Below, one piece after another: positions 9,652-19,125 of a stretch of DNA of 64,000 nucleotides. A program made the position numbers and the translations under genes. Source of the stretch: Nocardia brasiliensis (lineage in GTDB: Bacteria; Actinomycetota; Actinomycetes; Mycobacteriales; Mycobacteriaceae); NCBI RefSeq assembly GCF_011801125.1, contig NZ_CP046171.1, positions 3,720,001 through 3,784,000 of the forward strand, given 5' to 3'. The notes under the pieces were generated by a model. It saw only the letters and a program-made list of their open reading frames with translations, did not search any database and was not told where the DNA came from. Positions within the stretch are counted from its first letter, which is position 1; every line of letters begins with the position of its first letter.

Positions 9652-10449
9652 ATGGCCGAGAACAACACCCCGCAGATTCGGACCGACATCCCGCATTCCG
9701 CGCGCATCTGGAACTATTGGATGGGCGGCAAGGACAACTACGAAGTCGACAGAGTCGTTGGCGAGGCCAGTCTGGAGGTCGATCCGGACATCAGCACCAT
9801 GGCGGTGCAGTCGCGCCAGTTCCTGATCCGTGCGGTGACCTACTTGGCGCAAGAGGCGGGCGTGCGTCAGTTCCTCGATATCGGCACCGGGTTGCCGACG
9901 ATGCAGAACACCCACGAGGTCGCCCAGGGGATCGCCCCGGAGTCGAAGATCGTCTACGTGGACAACGATCCGCTGGTGCTGACCTACGCCAGGGCGCTGC
10001 TCAACAGCACCACCAACGAGGGCGTCACCACCTACGTCGACTGCGATTACCACGACCCAGAGCAGATCATCGCCGACGCGCGCAACGTGCTGAACTTCGA
10101 CAAGCCGATCGGCGTCATGTTCATGGGCGTGCTCGGGCATGCCAAGACCTACGACGATATGTTGCGCATCGTGCGCACCGTGCTCGGCGCGGTGCCCTCG
10201 GGCAGCTACCTGGTGCTGTGGGACGGGACCGACGACAGCAAGGCCTACGTCACGCTGTGCGAGAACTACACCAACAGCGGCGGTGTGCCCTACGTGCCCC
10301 GCCCGCAGGATCAGATCCGCGCGGCGTTCGACGGTCTGGAAATGGTGGAACCCGGTTTCGTCTCGATCACCGAATGGCGTTCCGGCGATACCCAGGTCGG
10401 CGAAACCAGGCCCATCTCCGCTTACGGCGCGGTGGCTCGCAAGCCCTGA
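9652..10449 (+). CDS. SAM-dependent methyltransferase, DUF574 (PF04672) family
   Basis: The 265-residue protein opens with the family hallmark IPHSARIWNYWMGGKDNY, followed by the SAM-binding strand FLDIGTGLPT near residue 82 and the acidic VDNDPLVL strand. This family is large and highly duplicated in Nocardia, Streptomyces and relatives; substrates are mostly unknown. GAGGAG 12 nt before the ATG supports this start over an in-frame start about 100 nt upstream. The gene is monocistronic by position: it ends 2 nt from the convergent oxidoreductase gene. Confidence 0.93.
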   Translation: MAENNTPQIRTDIPHSARIWNYWMGGKDNYEVDRVVGEASLEVDPDISTMAVQSRQFLIRAVTYLAQEAGVRQFLDIGTGLPTMQNTHEVAQGIAPESKIVYVDNDPLVLTYARALLNSTTNEGVTTYVDCDYHDPEQIIADARNVLNFDKPIGVMFMGVLGHAKTYDDMLRIVRTVLGAVPSGSYLVLWDGTDDSKAYVTLCENYTNSGGVPYVPRPQDQIRAAFDGLEMVEPGFVSITEWRSGDTQVGETRPISAYGAVARKP

Positions 10450-10451
10450 CC

Positions 10452-11273
10452 TCAGCCGTGGTAGCGCTCGACCAACGGGGCGAACGTGTCCAGTTTGCGT
10501 AGCGCGTCCGCTTCCGGCAGCGGTGGCAGCGACACCGCCACCCGCTGCACCCCGGCCTCGGCGTAGGCGTCGAGCACCGCCGGGTCGGGGAGCGCGGGCG
10601 CGACCATCACCGGCAACTCGGTGCCCGCGAACGGCGCGAGTTGGGCCGCCACATCTTCCGCCGTGCGCACGCCGTTGGGTACCCAGCCGACGCCGTGGCG
10701 CATGGCGCGCTTCAGCGCGGCCTCTTCGCCGCCGACGAAGATCTGCGGGTGCGGCTGCTGCACCGGCTTCGGCCAGGAGTACATCGGATCGAAATCGATG
10801 AAGCGGCCGTGATATTCGGCGAGTTCCTCGGTCCAGATGGCGCGGATCGCCTCGAGCTGCTCGTCCAGTAATGCGCCGCGGGTGCGCGGGTCGGTGCCGT
10901 GATCGGCCATCTCCTCGCGATTCCAGCCGACGCCGACGCCGAACACGACGCGTCCGCCGGAGACCAGATCCAGACTCGCCACCTCTTTGGCCGTGTGGAT
11001 GACGTCGCGCTGGATCAGCAGGGTGACGCTGGTGCCCAGGATCAATCGTTCGGTCACCGCCGCGACGGCGCTGAGCGCGACGAACGGATCGAGCGTGCGG
11101 TAGTAGCGGCGGGGCAGCTCGCCGCCCATGGGATACGGCGTCTTCCTGCTCGCCGGGATGTGCGAATGCTCGGCCAGAAACAGCGATTCGAAGCCGCGAT
11201 CCTCCAGTGCCGGACCCAGCGCCTTACCACTTATTCCTTCGTCGGTGAGAAAAGTGATGATCCCAATCTGCAT
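10452..11273 (-). CDS. LLM-class F420-dependent oxidoreductase
   Basis: This 273-residue luciferase-like TIM barrel has LFLAEHSHIP near residue 35, the GRVVFGVGVGWNREEM block that marks F420- or FMN-dependent LLM oxidoreductases, and PHPQIFVGG further on. The cofactor is inferred to be F420 from similarity to actinobacterial members; the substrate is unknown. ATG at 11273 is preceded by GGGAG and is preferred over an upstream TTG. It is divergent from the carboxylic acid reductase gene across about 230 bp that should contain both promoters. Confidence 0.88.
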   Translation of the reverse strand: MQIGIITFLTDEGISGKALGPALEDRGFESLFLAEHSHIPASRKTPYPMGGELPRRYYRTLDPFVALSAVAAVTERLILGTSVTLLIQRDVIHTAKEVASLDLVSGGRVVFGVGVGWNREEMADHGTDPRTRGALLDEQLEAIRAIWTEELAEYHGRFIDFDPMYSWPKPVQQPHPQIFVGGEEAALKRAMRHGVGWVPNGVRTAEDVAAQLAPFAGTELPVMVAPALPDPAVLDAYAEAGVQRVAVSLPPLPEADALRKLDTFAPLVERYHG

Positions 11274-11505
11274 GCCCGCATGCAACTCCCGGCGCCCGGC
11301 ATAAATTCCGCGCGCGAAACCCGAACTCGGCGTGAGTTCAACTCTTGATGGACCGGGGCGGATGTGCTTCGACGGCCGCGGCGGGGCGGGTGTGCAACGA
11401 GCGTCTTCTCAGATCGGCGGTGTGGGGGTAGCCTCTGCGATGTAGATAGTTACCAGAACTAAAGACATTGCTGCTGTACCGAACCGCTGGTCAGGGAGAC
11501 ATGTG

Positions 11506-14500
11506 ATGACAGATGTAGAGGTAGCTCGACGAATCGAAGACCTTTGCGCCACCGACGAGGCGCTCGCGGGTGCGCTGCCCGACCCGGCCGTCACCGCGCG
11601 AATACAGGATCCGGCGCTGGGGCTCGCGGACCTGATCCGAGTGGTGTTCGATGCCTACGCCGACCGCCCGGCCGTCGGGGCGCGCGCCACCCGGTTGGTC
11701 GCCGATCCGGTGACCGGCCGCACCACGCCGCACGTGCTGCCCGAATTCGAGACGCTGACCTATGCCGAACTCGGGCGAGCGGTCGCGGCGGTCGCGGCCG
11801 GGCTGCGCGGTGAGTGGATCGGGCCCGGCGAGCACGTGGCGATGCTCGGTTTCACCAGCATCGAATACACCGTGCTCGATCTCGCCGCCACGCTGGCGGG
11901 TGCGGTCGCCGTGCCGATGCAGTCGAATGCGCCTGCGGCGCAACTGAAACCGATCGTGGCCGAGACGCGGCCAGGTGTCCTCGCGGCCGGCGTGGATCAA
12001 CTCGACGAGATCATCGACCTCGCGCAGGGCGAACATCGGCCCGATTTGATCGTGGTGCTGGACCATCGGGCCGAGGTCGACGCCCATCGCGAGGCATTCG
12101 AGGCGGCGAGCGCGCGCCTCGCCGAGTCCGGCATCGCGCTGAAAACACTTGCCGAGCTCGCGGACAGCGGCAGGGAGGCCGCGGTCCCCGCGACGGACAC
12201 CGACGCCGAACGCATCGTGCTGCTGATCTACACCTCGGGCAGCACCGGAACGCCCAAGGGCGCGATGTATTCGGAGCGGCTGGTCGCCAACCTCTGGCAG
12301 GGCAGGTTCGGGCTGGGCGAGGGCGCGCATTCGGCGGGACCGTGGATCACGTTGAACTTCATGCCGATGAGTCATCTGATGGGCAGATACACGTTGTACG
12401 GCACGCTGGCTCACGGCGGCATCGCGTATTTCGCTGCCAGCAGCGATCTTTCGACCTTCCTGGAGGACCTGGCCCTGAGCAGGCCGACGCAGTTGCAGTT
12501 CGTGCCGCGCGTGTGGGATCTGCTCTACCAGGAGTATCGGCGCACCCTCGACAGCACCGGCGCCGCCGAACGCGCGCCCGAGCTGCTGGCCGAGCTGCGC
12601 CGCGATCTGCTCGGCGGGCGGGTGCTCGGCGCGGTCACCGGGTCGGCCCCGATCTCGGTCGAGGTCCGTGAATTCGTGGACGCCCTACTCGGATTCCACC
12701 TGCCGGACGGTTACGGCTCCACCGAGGCGGGCGGCATCACGGTCGACGGCAAGGTGGTGCGACCGCCGGTGCTGGACTACAAGCTGGCCGACGTGCCCGA
12801 GCTGGGCTACTACAGCACCGACCGCCCCCACCCGCGCGGCGAGCTGCTCGTGAAGACGGAGAACATCTTCCCCGGCTACTATCGCCGTCCCGAGGTCACC
12901 GCGGAGGTCTTCGACCCCGAGGGCTACTACCGGACCGGCGATATCGTCGCCGAGGTCGCGCCGGATGAGCTGCGCTATCTGGATCGCCGCAACAATGTGC
13001 TCAAGCTCTCGCAGGGTGAGTTCGTCACGGTGTCGAAGCTGGAGGCGGCGTTCGGGGCGAGTCCGCTGATCCAGCAGATCTACGTCTACGGCAACAGCGC
13101 CCGCCCCTACCTGCTGGCCGTGATCGTCCCGGACGACGAAGTGCTGCAACGGGTTTCCGGCGACCTGCGCGCACTCGGCCCGGTGCTCGCCGAGGCACTG
13201 CGCGCGGTCGCGGCTGACGCCGGGCTGCAATCCTATGAGATCCCGCGCGACTTCCTGATCGAGACAACGCCGTTCACCGTGGAGAACGGCCTGCTCACCG
13301 GCATCCGCAAGCTGGCGCGCCCCAAGCTGCGGCAGCGCTACGGCGAGGAGCTGGAGCAGCTCTATCAGCGGTTGGCCGACGGGCAGGCCGAGGAGTTGCG
13401 CGCACTGCGCGCGGGCGCGGCCGATCGGCCCGTGCTCGAGACCGTGATCCGGGCGGCCGCCGCGCTGCTCGGGATCGCCGTCGCCGACGTGCGGCCGACG
13501 GCGCACTTCACCGAGCTCGGCGGAGACTCGCTGTCCGCGTTGACCTTCGGCAACGCGCTGCACGACATTCTCGGCGTCGAGGTGCCGGTCGGCGTGATCG
13601 TCAGTCCGGCAACCGATCTGCGCGCGTTGGCCGGCTTCCTGGAATCGGGTGCGCAGGCGACGCGGCCGACGTTCGCCAGTGTGCACGGCGCGGACGCGAC
13701 CGAGGTGCACGCCGCCGACCTAACCCTGGAGAAGTTCCTCGACACCGCGACGCTCGACGGCGCCGCCTCCCTGCCCGCGCCGAACTACTCGGTGCGGACC
13801 GTGTTGCTCACCGGCGCAACGGGTTTCCTCGGCCGATTCCTCGCGCTGTCGCTGCTCGAGCGTCTCGTTCCGGTGGACGGCACGCTGATCTGCCTGGTCC
13901 GCGCGACCGACGACGCCGCCGCCCGCGCACGGTTGGATCGGGTGTTCGACAGTGGTGACCCGCAGTTGCTCGCGCACTACGAGCGGCTGGCCGAACGGCA
14001 TCTGGAAGTGCTGGCGGGGGACAAGGGTGAGCTCGATCTCGGCCTGGATCCGGTGGTCTGGCAGGGGCTGGCCGAGCGCGTCGATCTGATCGTGGACTGC
14101 GCCGCGCTGGTCAACCACGTGCTGCCGTACAGCCAGCTGTTCGGGCCGAACGTGGTGGGCACGGCCGAGCTGATCAAATTGGCGCTCACCGGAAAACAGA
14201 AGATCTTCGACTACATCTCCACGGTGGGCGTCGGCGATCAGATCGCGCTTGGCCAGTTCGTCGAGGACGCCGATGTCCGCACGATGAGCGCGACCCGCTC
14301 GGTCGACGACCGATACGCCAACGGCTACGGCAACAGCAAGTGGGCGGGGGAGGTGCTGCTGCGGGAGGCCAATGAGCGTTTCGGCCTGCCGGTCAGCGTG
14401 TTCCGGTGCGACATGATCATGGTCGACGGTAGCTACGTCGGTCAGTTGAACGTGCCGGACATGTTCACTCGGTTGATGCTCAGCCTGGTGGCCACCGGTA

Positions 14501-14979
14501 TCGCGCCGGGCTCGTTCTATCAGACCGACGCGGCCGGACAGCGGCAGCGCGCGCACTACGACGGCCTGCCGGTCGACTTCATCGCCGAGGCGGTCGCGGA
14601 ACTCGGTGTGCACGAGGGTTTCTCGACCTACCACGTGATGAACCCGCATCACGACGGCATCGGCCTCGACGAGTTCGTGGACTGGCTGGTCGCGGCCGGC
14701 TACCCGATCACCCGGGTCGCGGACTATCAGACCTGGCTCGAGCAGTTCGGCACGAAATTGCGGGCTCTGCCCGAATCGCAGCGCAAGCATTCACTGCTGC
14801 CGCTGTTGCACAGCTACGCGCACCCGCAGCCGCCTACCGAGGGCGGTGTCGCACCGGCCGACCTCTTCCGCGCCGCGGTACAGGAGGCGAATATCGGTCC
14901 GGACAAAGACATTCCGCACCTGACCGAGGCGACCATTCTGAAATACATCACCAACCTGGAGCATCTCGGCTTGCTCTGA
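11506..14979 (+). CDS. car: Carboxylic acid reductase
   Basis: A 1157-residue enzyme, the usual length of Nocardia and mycobacterial CARs. It has an adenylation domain with YTSGSTGTPKGAMYS at about residue 242, a carrier domain with ELGGDSLSAL (phosphopantetheine Ser at about 675), and a reductase domain with the NADPH loop GATGFLG at about 770 and the YGNSK catalytic pair at about 942-946. It reduces carboxylic acids to aldehydes with ATP and NADPH, and needs phosphopantetheinylation. AGGGAG precedes GTG 11503 and ATG 11506; ATG has the better spacing. No partner gene follows in the same unit. Confidence 0.96.
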   Translation: MTDVEVARRIEDLCATDEALAGALPDPAVTARIQDPALGLADLIRVVFDAYADRPAVGARATRLVADPVTGRTTPHVLPEFETLTYAELGRAVAAVAAGLRGEWIGPGEHVAMLGFTSIEYTVLDLAATLAGAVAVPMQSNAPAAQLKPIVAETRPGVLAAGVDQLDEIIDLAQGEHRPDLIVVLDHRAEVDAHREAFEAASARLAESGIALKTLAELADSGREAAVPATDTDAERIVLLIYTSGSTGTPKGAMYSERLVANLWQGRFGLGEGAHSAGPWITLNFMPMSHLMGRYTLYGTLAHGGIAYFAASSDLSTFLEDLALSRPTQLQFVPRVWDLLYQEYRRTLDSTGAAERAPELLAELRRDLLGGRVLGAVTGSAPISVEVREFVDALLGFHLPDGYGSTEAGGITVDGKVVRPPVLDYKLADVPELGYYSTDRPHPRGELLVKTENIFPGYYRRPEVTAEVFDPEGYYRTGDIVAEVAPDELRYLDRRNNVLKLSQGEFVTVSKLEAAFGASPLIQQIYVYGNSARPYLLAVIVPDDEVLQRVSGDLRALGPVLAEALRAVAADAGLQSYEIPRDFLIETTPFTVENGLLTGIRKLARPKLRQRYGEELEQLYQRLADGQAEELRALRAGAADRPVLETVIRAAAALLGIAVADVRPTAHFTELGGDSLSALTFGNALHDILGVEVPVGVIVSPATDLRALAGFLESGAQATRPTFASVHGADATEVHAADLTLEKFLDTATLDGAASLPAPNYSVRTVLLTGATGFLGRFLALSLLERLVPVDGTLICLVRATDDAAARARLDRVFDSGDPQLLAHYERLAERHLEVLAGDKGELDLGLDPVVWQGLAERVDLIVDCAALVNHVLPYSQLFGPNVVGTAELIKLALTGKQKIFDYISTVGVGDQIALGQFVEDADVRTMSATRSVDDRYANGYGNSKWAGEVLLREANERFGLPVSVFRCDMIMVDGSYVGQLNVPDMFTRLMLSLVATGIAPGSFYQTDAAGQRQRAHYDGLPVDFIAEAVAELGVHEGFSTYHVMNPHHDGIGLDEFVDWLVAAGYPITRVADYQTWLEQFGTKLRALPESQRKHSLLPLLHSYAHPQPPTEGGVAPADLFRAAVQEANIGPDKDIPHLTEATILKYITNLEHLGLL

Positions 14980-15148
14980 TTCGGTAGGGCGGGAGCGAGC
15001 GGGGTCCGGCGGACGGCCGGGCCTCGCTCGTCACTGTGCGTCCGATCGATGGCTGTCGTCTATCGATCGACGGATACTCCGGGCGTGCGGCGATGGTTAC
15101 GGTGAGTTCACCGGCGGGATCGAGGGCCGGGAACGACATGAGGTACCG

Positions 15149-15496
15149 ATGGATGCACAACGGCGGCCGTTTCGGTTCGATCTGATTTCGGGTGTGCGCC
15201 GGCTCCGCGAGCGCTTCACCCCGCCACCGCCTCGCATCCCCGATCGCGCTGTCGAACGCGACGACGAACCGGATACCGCGGCACTGTTGCACGAGATCCG
15301 AACACGGATCACGCGACTGGCCGCCGAGGGGGCGCTGACGCCGGGCGGCGGGTATTTCTGCGGCGACATCGACGAGGTACGCGAGGGCGCTCGCGACATC
15401 GACGACTTCCTGGTTGCGCTGGCCGACCTGGGCACGGCGGAATCGAGCTGTCCTGTGTTGCGCCGACTTCCGGCGCGCGAGGCCGACCGGTCGTGA
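15149..15496 (+). CDS. Hypothetical protein, 115 aa
   Basis: I do not recognise this protein. It is basic at the N-terminus with a PPPP run near residue 25, then acidic, with a possible helix over residues 40-60 and an aspartate-rich helix around DEVREGARDIDDFL. There is no signal peptide or membrane segment. TGAGGT lies 8 nt before the ATG. Codon third positions are G/C-rich as in its neighbours, which supports real coding. Confidence 0.5.
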   Translation: MDAQRRPFRFDLISGVRRLRERFTPPPPRIPDRAVERDDEPDTAALLHEIRTRITRLAAEGALTPGGGYFCGDIDEVREGARDIDDFLVALADLGTAESSCPVLRRLPAREADRS

Positions 15497-15653
15497 TGCC
15501 ACGGCATCGCCGTCGGTGACCCGCGTCACGAAGCATGGTGGTGCGTCTGCCACGGCCGAGACGGCTTATATATCGTCTGATGCTTATGTGTGAATGCGAA
15601 TCGGGCCCGTACGTCTGCCATTCGACCAGGCACGCGAGACATCCGGGACAGCA

Positions 15654-16586
15654 ATGAGTTTCGCGGCGAATCTCCCGGAAGCGCCGCCTTCGATCGGTGC
15701 CATGTTCGCCTGGGCGCCGCAGCCGGTGCCGCTGTTGCCCGCCGTCGCGGTGCTGGCGGCGCTGGGCTACCTGCTGGGTGTGCGCCGTTTACGGCAGCTC
15801 GGCCGGGCCTGGCCGTGGTGGCGAACGGCCTGCTTTCTCAGCGGCTGTGTGCTGCTGCTCGGGGTGACCGGGCTGGCGGTGGAGGGCTACGGCTATCGGC
15901 TGTTCAGCGCGTGGATGTTCCAGCACCTCACGCTGTCCATCGCGATTCCGCCGCTGCTGGTGCTCGGCTCGCCCGGGGTTTTGCTGTTGCGCGCGGCCCC
16001 GCACCACGGCATCGGCCGGATCGTGCTGCGGCTGGCGCTCGGCGGCCTGCGCAGCCGGTTCGTGCGGATCCTGCTCAGTCACGCGTGCACTATCGCGTTG
16101 TTCTTGTTCAGCTACTACGGCGTGTATCTGACCTCGCTGGTCGACACCGTCGGCGCGACGACGGCCGGGCATCTGACGCTGGAGGTGTTCTTCCTGGCCT
16201 CGGGCATCCTGTTCATCGTTCCGGTGCTGTCGGAGGGGCCGTTGCCGGTGCGGCAGACGAACATCGGCCGGTTCTTCGACCTGTTCCTCGAGATGCCGCT
16301 GCACGCGTTCTTCGGCGTGATCATCATGATGGCGACCACGCCGATGATCGACCGGTTCGCGCATCCACCCGCGGGTTGGGCCGTGGATCCGATGGCGGAT
16401 CAGCAGCTCGCCGGCGCCCTGGCGTGGTCCTATGGTGAACCGGTCGCGTTCGTGATCGTCGTGGTGTTCGCCATCCGCTGGCGGCGCGACGAGGAGCGCT
16501 CGGCCGCCTCGCGGGAACGGGCGAACCGCAGCGGGGACACCGAGCTGCGGGCCTACAACGAATATCTGGCGCAGCTACGGAAGTAG
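15654..16586 (+). CDS. Cytochrome c oxidase assembly factor CtaG-like membrane protein
   Basis: The 310-residue protein is polytopic, with about seven hydrophobic segments and the conserved MFQHLTLSIAIPPLLVLGSP and EMPLHAFFGV regions of the caa3-type CtaG family (PF09678). Histidines in membrane segments (QH, MPLH) are candidate copper ligands. The family helps assemble the copper centre of cytochrome oxidase, although in many actinobacteria paralogues act in copper handling. The start at 15654 (MSFAAN) is favoured by GGGA upstream; an in-frame ATG at 15594 is possible. It converges on the CinA-like gene with 4 nt between stops. Confidence 0.85.
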   Translation: MSFAANLPEAPPSIGAMFAWAPQPVPLLPAVAVLAALGYLLGVRRLRQLGRAWPWWRTACFLSGCVLLLGVTGLAVEGYGYRLFSAWMFQHLTLSIAIPPLLVLGSPGVLLLRAAPHHGIGRIVLRLALGGLRSRFVRILLSHACTIALFLFSYYGVYLTSLVDTVGATTAGHLTLEVFFLASGILFIVPVLSEGPLPVRQTNIGRFFDLFLEMPLHAFFGVIIMMATTPMIDRFAHPPAGWAVDPMADQQLAGALAWSYGEPVAFVIVVVFAIRWRRDEERSAASRERANRSGDTELRAYNEYLAQLRK

Positions 16587-16590
16587 CGGG

Positions 16591-17055
16591 TCATGCCGCG
16601 GGCAGGGCGTCGAGCAAGAGCTCGAGGGCGTGCGCGACCGTCTGATCGAGCACCGCACCGGGATCGCCGGGAAAGTGCTTGCGTTCGGCGGTGATCGCGG
16701 CCTCGGTCGCGACCGCGAACCACACCGTGCCGGGAGGTTGGTCGTCCTGCGGGTCGGGGCCGCCCGCGCCGGTGACCGCACAGGCGACGGTCGCGCCGGT
16801 CAGTGTGCGCACGGTGCGCGCCATCGACTCGGCGGCGGCCCGTGAGACCACCGGGCCCTCCGGTACGTCGAGCACGCTGTGTTTGACGAACCGTGAGTAC
16901 GCGACCACACCGCCGTGGAACCAGGCGCCTGCCTCGGGAGCCGCGCCCAACGCGGCCGCGAGTCGGCCCGCGGTCAACGATTCGGCGACCGCGACGGTGC
17001 GGCCGGACCGCTGCGCCACGGCGGCGATCCGCTCTGCGAGGTTGCTGGTGCCCAT
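16591..17055 (-). CDS. CinA C-terminal domain protein (nicotinamide-nucleotide amidase family)
   Basis: The 154-residue protein has the two family blocks, AESLTAGRLAAAL near residue 22 and VTGAGGPDPQDDQPPGTVW near residue 100. Proteins consisting only of this domain (PncC/YgaD type) deamidate nicotinamide mononucleotide in pyridine-nucleotide salvage. The start ATG at 17055 follows GAAGAAG; longer upstream frames are unlikely because they lack family similarity. It is a single gene, convergent with the CtaG-like gene. Confidence 0.88.
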   Translation of the reverse strand: MGTSNLAERIAAVAQRSGRTVAVAESLTAGRLAAALGAAPEAGAWFHGGVVAYSRFVKHSVLDVPEGPVVSRAAAESMARTVRTLTGATVACAVTGAGGPDPQDDQPPGTVWFAVATEAAITAERKHFPGDPGAVLDQTVAHALELLLDALPAA

Positions 17056-17201
17056 CGCTTCTTCATACCAGCCCGGGTCGCGCACCGCCGTGCCGTTCGG
17101 GTGCGCGCGATGTTTGCGCCGCCGTACCCGGGTATGCGGTGGACAGGCGTGCCCTGCCGCCGGTAGCCCGAATCCTGACAACGCACAGGAGGCCGAAGCT
17201 C

Positions 17202-17813
17202 ATGTCCGCACCCACCGCCGTCGCCCTGGTCTGCACCCTGCGCAAATCGCCCGCCGAGTCCAGCAGTGCACTCATCGCCCGGCACGCGCTGGACGCGCTG
17301 GCCGAGCACGACGTCGAAGGCGAGATTTTGCGGGTGGTGGATTACGACGTGCACCCGGGCGTAAGCGCCGACGAAGGGTCCGGCGATCAGTGGCCGACGA
17401 TCCGGGAACGCATCGCGGCCGCGGACATCCTGCTCGTCGCCACGCCGACCTGGGTCGGCCACATGTCCTCGGTCGCGCAACGCGTGCTCGAGCGACTCGA
17501 CGCCGAACTGTCCGAAACCGATGACGCCGGACGGCCGTCCATGGTGGGTAAGGTCGCCGTCGCCGCCGTGGTGGGGAACGAGGACGGCGCCCACAAGATC
17601 GTCGCCGATTTGTTCCAGGCGCTCAACGACATCGGCTTGTCCATCCCGGCGCAGGGGTGCACGTACTGGAACGACGCGGCCATGGGTGGCACCGACTATC
17701 AGGATCTCGACGCCGTACCGAAGGGAACCGCGGCGGCTACAAAAGCCATGGCGCGCAACGCAGCTCATCTCGCGCGGGTGCTGCGGGCGCAGCGGTATCC
17801 GGCGTACGAATAG
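17202..17813 (+). CDS. Flavodoxin/NADPH-dependent FMN reductase family protein
   Basis: The 203-residue protein has a flavodoxin-like fold: an opening ALVCTLRKSPAESSS phosphate loop for FMN, then the ATPTWVGHMSS block near residue 80 that contacts the isoalloxazine ring. It is predicted to be a soluble FMN oxidoreductase or quinone reductase; the substrate is unknown. An ideal AGGAGG (17187-17192) lies 9 nt before the ATG. The next gene, an alcohol dehydrogenase, starts 96 nt downstream on the same strand. Confidence 0.85.
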   Translation: MSAPTAVALVCTLRKSPAESSSALIARHALDALAEHDVEGEILRVVDYDVHPGVSADEGSGDQWPTIRERIAAADILLVATPTWVGHMSSVAQRVLERLDAELSETDDAGRPSMVGKVAVAAVVGNEDGAHKIVADLFQALNDIGLSIPAQGCTYWNDAAMGGTDYQDLDAVPKGTAAATKAMARNAAHLARVLRAQRYPAYE

Positions 17814-17909
17814 GGGAGTCGGCAGCTGAAGGCGCTGGGACAGTGCTGGTTTCGGTGGTGTTTCGCCGGGTAGCGCTGGTGCGGGAGGGAATTCGACGAA
17901 GGAGCGGTG

Positions 17910-19100
17910 ATGAAGGCAGTGACGTGGCAGGGCAAGCGCAAGGTGGGCGTGGAGGAGGTCGCCGATCCGCGGATCGAACAGCCGACGGACGCGATCATCC
18001 GGGTGACGTCGTCCGGGATCTGCGGCTCGGACCTGCACCTCTACGAGGTCCTCGGTGCCTACATGAGCGAGGGCGACGTGCTGGGACACGAGCCGATCGG
18101 CATCGTCGAGGAGGCCGGCGCGGCGGTCACGAACCTGGCCAAGGGTGACCGGGTGGTGGTGCCGTTCCAGATCAGCTGCGGCCGCTGCTTCATGTGCGAG
18201 GAAGGATTGACGACGCAGTGCGAGACGACGCAGGTGCGGGAACGAGGCAGCGGCGCCGCGCTTTTCGGCTACTCCAAGCTGTACGGTCAGGTACCGGGCG
18301 GGCAGGCCGAGTATCTGCGCGTGCCGCACGCCGACTTCACCCACGTCAAGGTGCCGCTCGGCCCGCCCGACGACCGCTTCCTGTACCTGTCGGACGTGCT
18401 GCCGACCGCCTGGCAGGCCGTCGAGTATGCCGCCGTCCCCGCCGGCGGCTCGGTGACCGTGCTCGGGCTCGGGCCGATCGGTGACATGGCCTGCCGGATC
18501 GCGGCGCACCGCGGCTTGCGGGTGATCGGCGTCGATCGGGTGCCGGAACGCCTGGATCGCCTCGCCCGCAGGGGCATCGAGACCATCGACCTCCAGGTGG
18601 CCGGGCGGCATCTCGGCGATATTGTGCGCGAGAAGACGGCGGGACGCGGCACGGACGCGGTGATCGATGCCGTCGGTATGGAGGCGCACGGCTCACCGGT
18701 CACCTCGGTGGCGCAGAAGGCGGCGGCGTTGCTGCCCGACGTGGTCGCGGAGAAGGTCAACGACACCGCCGGGGTCGATCGGCTGGCGGCGCTGTACAGC
18801 GCGATCGATATCGTGCGCCGGGGCGGGACGATCTCGCTGGTCGGCGTGTACGGCGGTATGGTCGATCCGCTGCCGATGCGGGTGCTGTTCGACAAGCAGA
18901 TCCAGTTGCGCATGGGGCAGGCCGATGTGAAGCGCTGGGTGGACGACATCATCCCGCTGCTGCACGATGCCGATCCGCTCGGTGTGGATTCGTTTGCGAC
19001 CCATCATCTTCCGCTCTCCGACGCGCCGGAGGCCTATGCGAAGTTCCAGCAGAAGGCCGACGGTATGGTGAAGGTGGTGCTCAACCCCGGCCGGGACTGA
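17910..19100 (+). CDS. Zinc-dependent alcohol dehydrogenase (MDR family)
   Basis: This is a 396-residue medium-chain dehydrogenase. Catalytic zinc ligands are visible in ICGSDLHLYE and GHE, the structural zinc cysteines in CGRCFMCEEGLTTQC, and the NAD loop in GLGPIGDMA. Length and the long variable region between residues 245 and 300 resemble formaldehyde-dehydrogenase-like members that act without added glutathione. The substrate is unproven. AAGGAG sits 5 nt before the ATG; the GTG one codon upstream is too close to it. Confidence 0.9.
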   Translation: MKAVTWQGKRKVGVEEVADPRIEQPTDAIIRVTSSGICGSDLHLYEVLGAYMSEGDVLGHEPIGIVEEAGAAVTNLAKGDRVVVPFQISCGRCFMCEEGLTTQCETTQVRERGSGAALFGYSKLYGQVPGGQAEYLRVPHADFTHVKVPLGPPDDRFLYLSDVLPTAWQAVEYAAVPAGGSVTVLGLGPIGDMACRIAAHRGLRVIGVDRVPERLDRLARRGIETIDLQVAGRHLGDIVREKTAGRGTDAVIDAVGMEAHGSPVTSVAQKAAALLPDVVAEKVNDTAGVDRLAALYSAIDIVRRGGTISLVGVYGGMVDPLPMRVLFDKQIQLRMGQADVKRWVDDIIPLLHDADPLGVDSFATHHLPLSDAPEAYAKFQQKADGMVKVVLNPGRD

Positions 19101-19125
19101 TCGTGCGAGGAGGGCGAGACGGCTT

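Noticed and set aside
15041..15074. ATCGAT-rich inverted repeat after the carboxylic acid reductase gene
   Set aside because: The pairing is broken by insertions and made of repeated GATC units; not clear enough to call a terminator.
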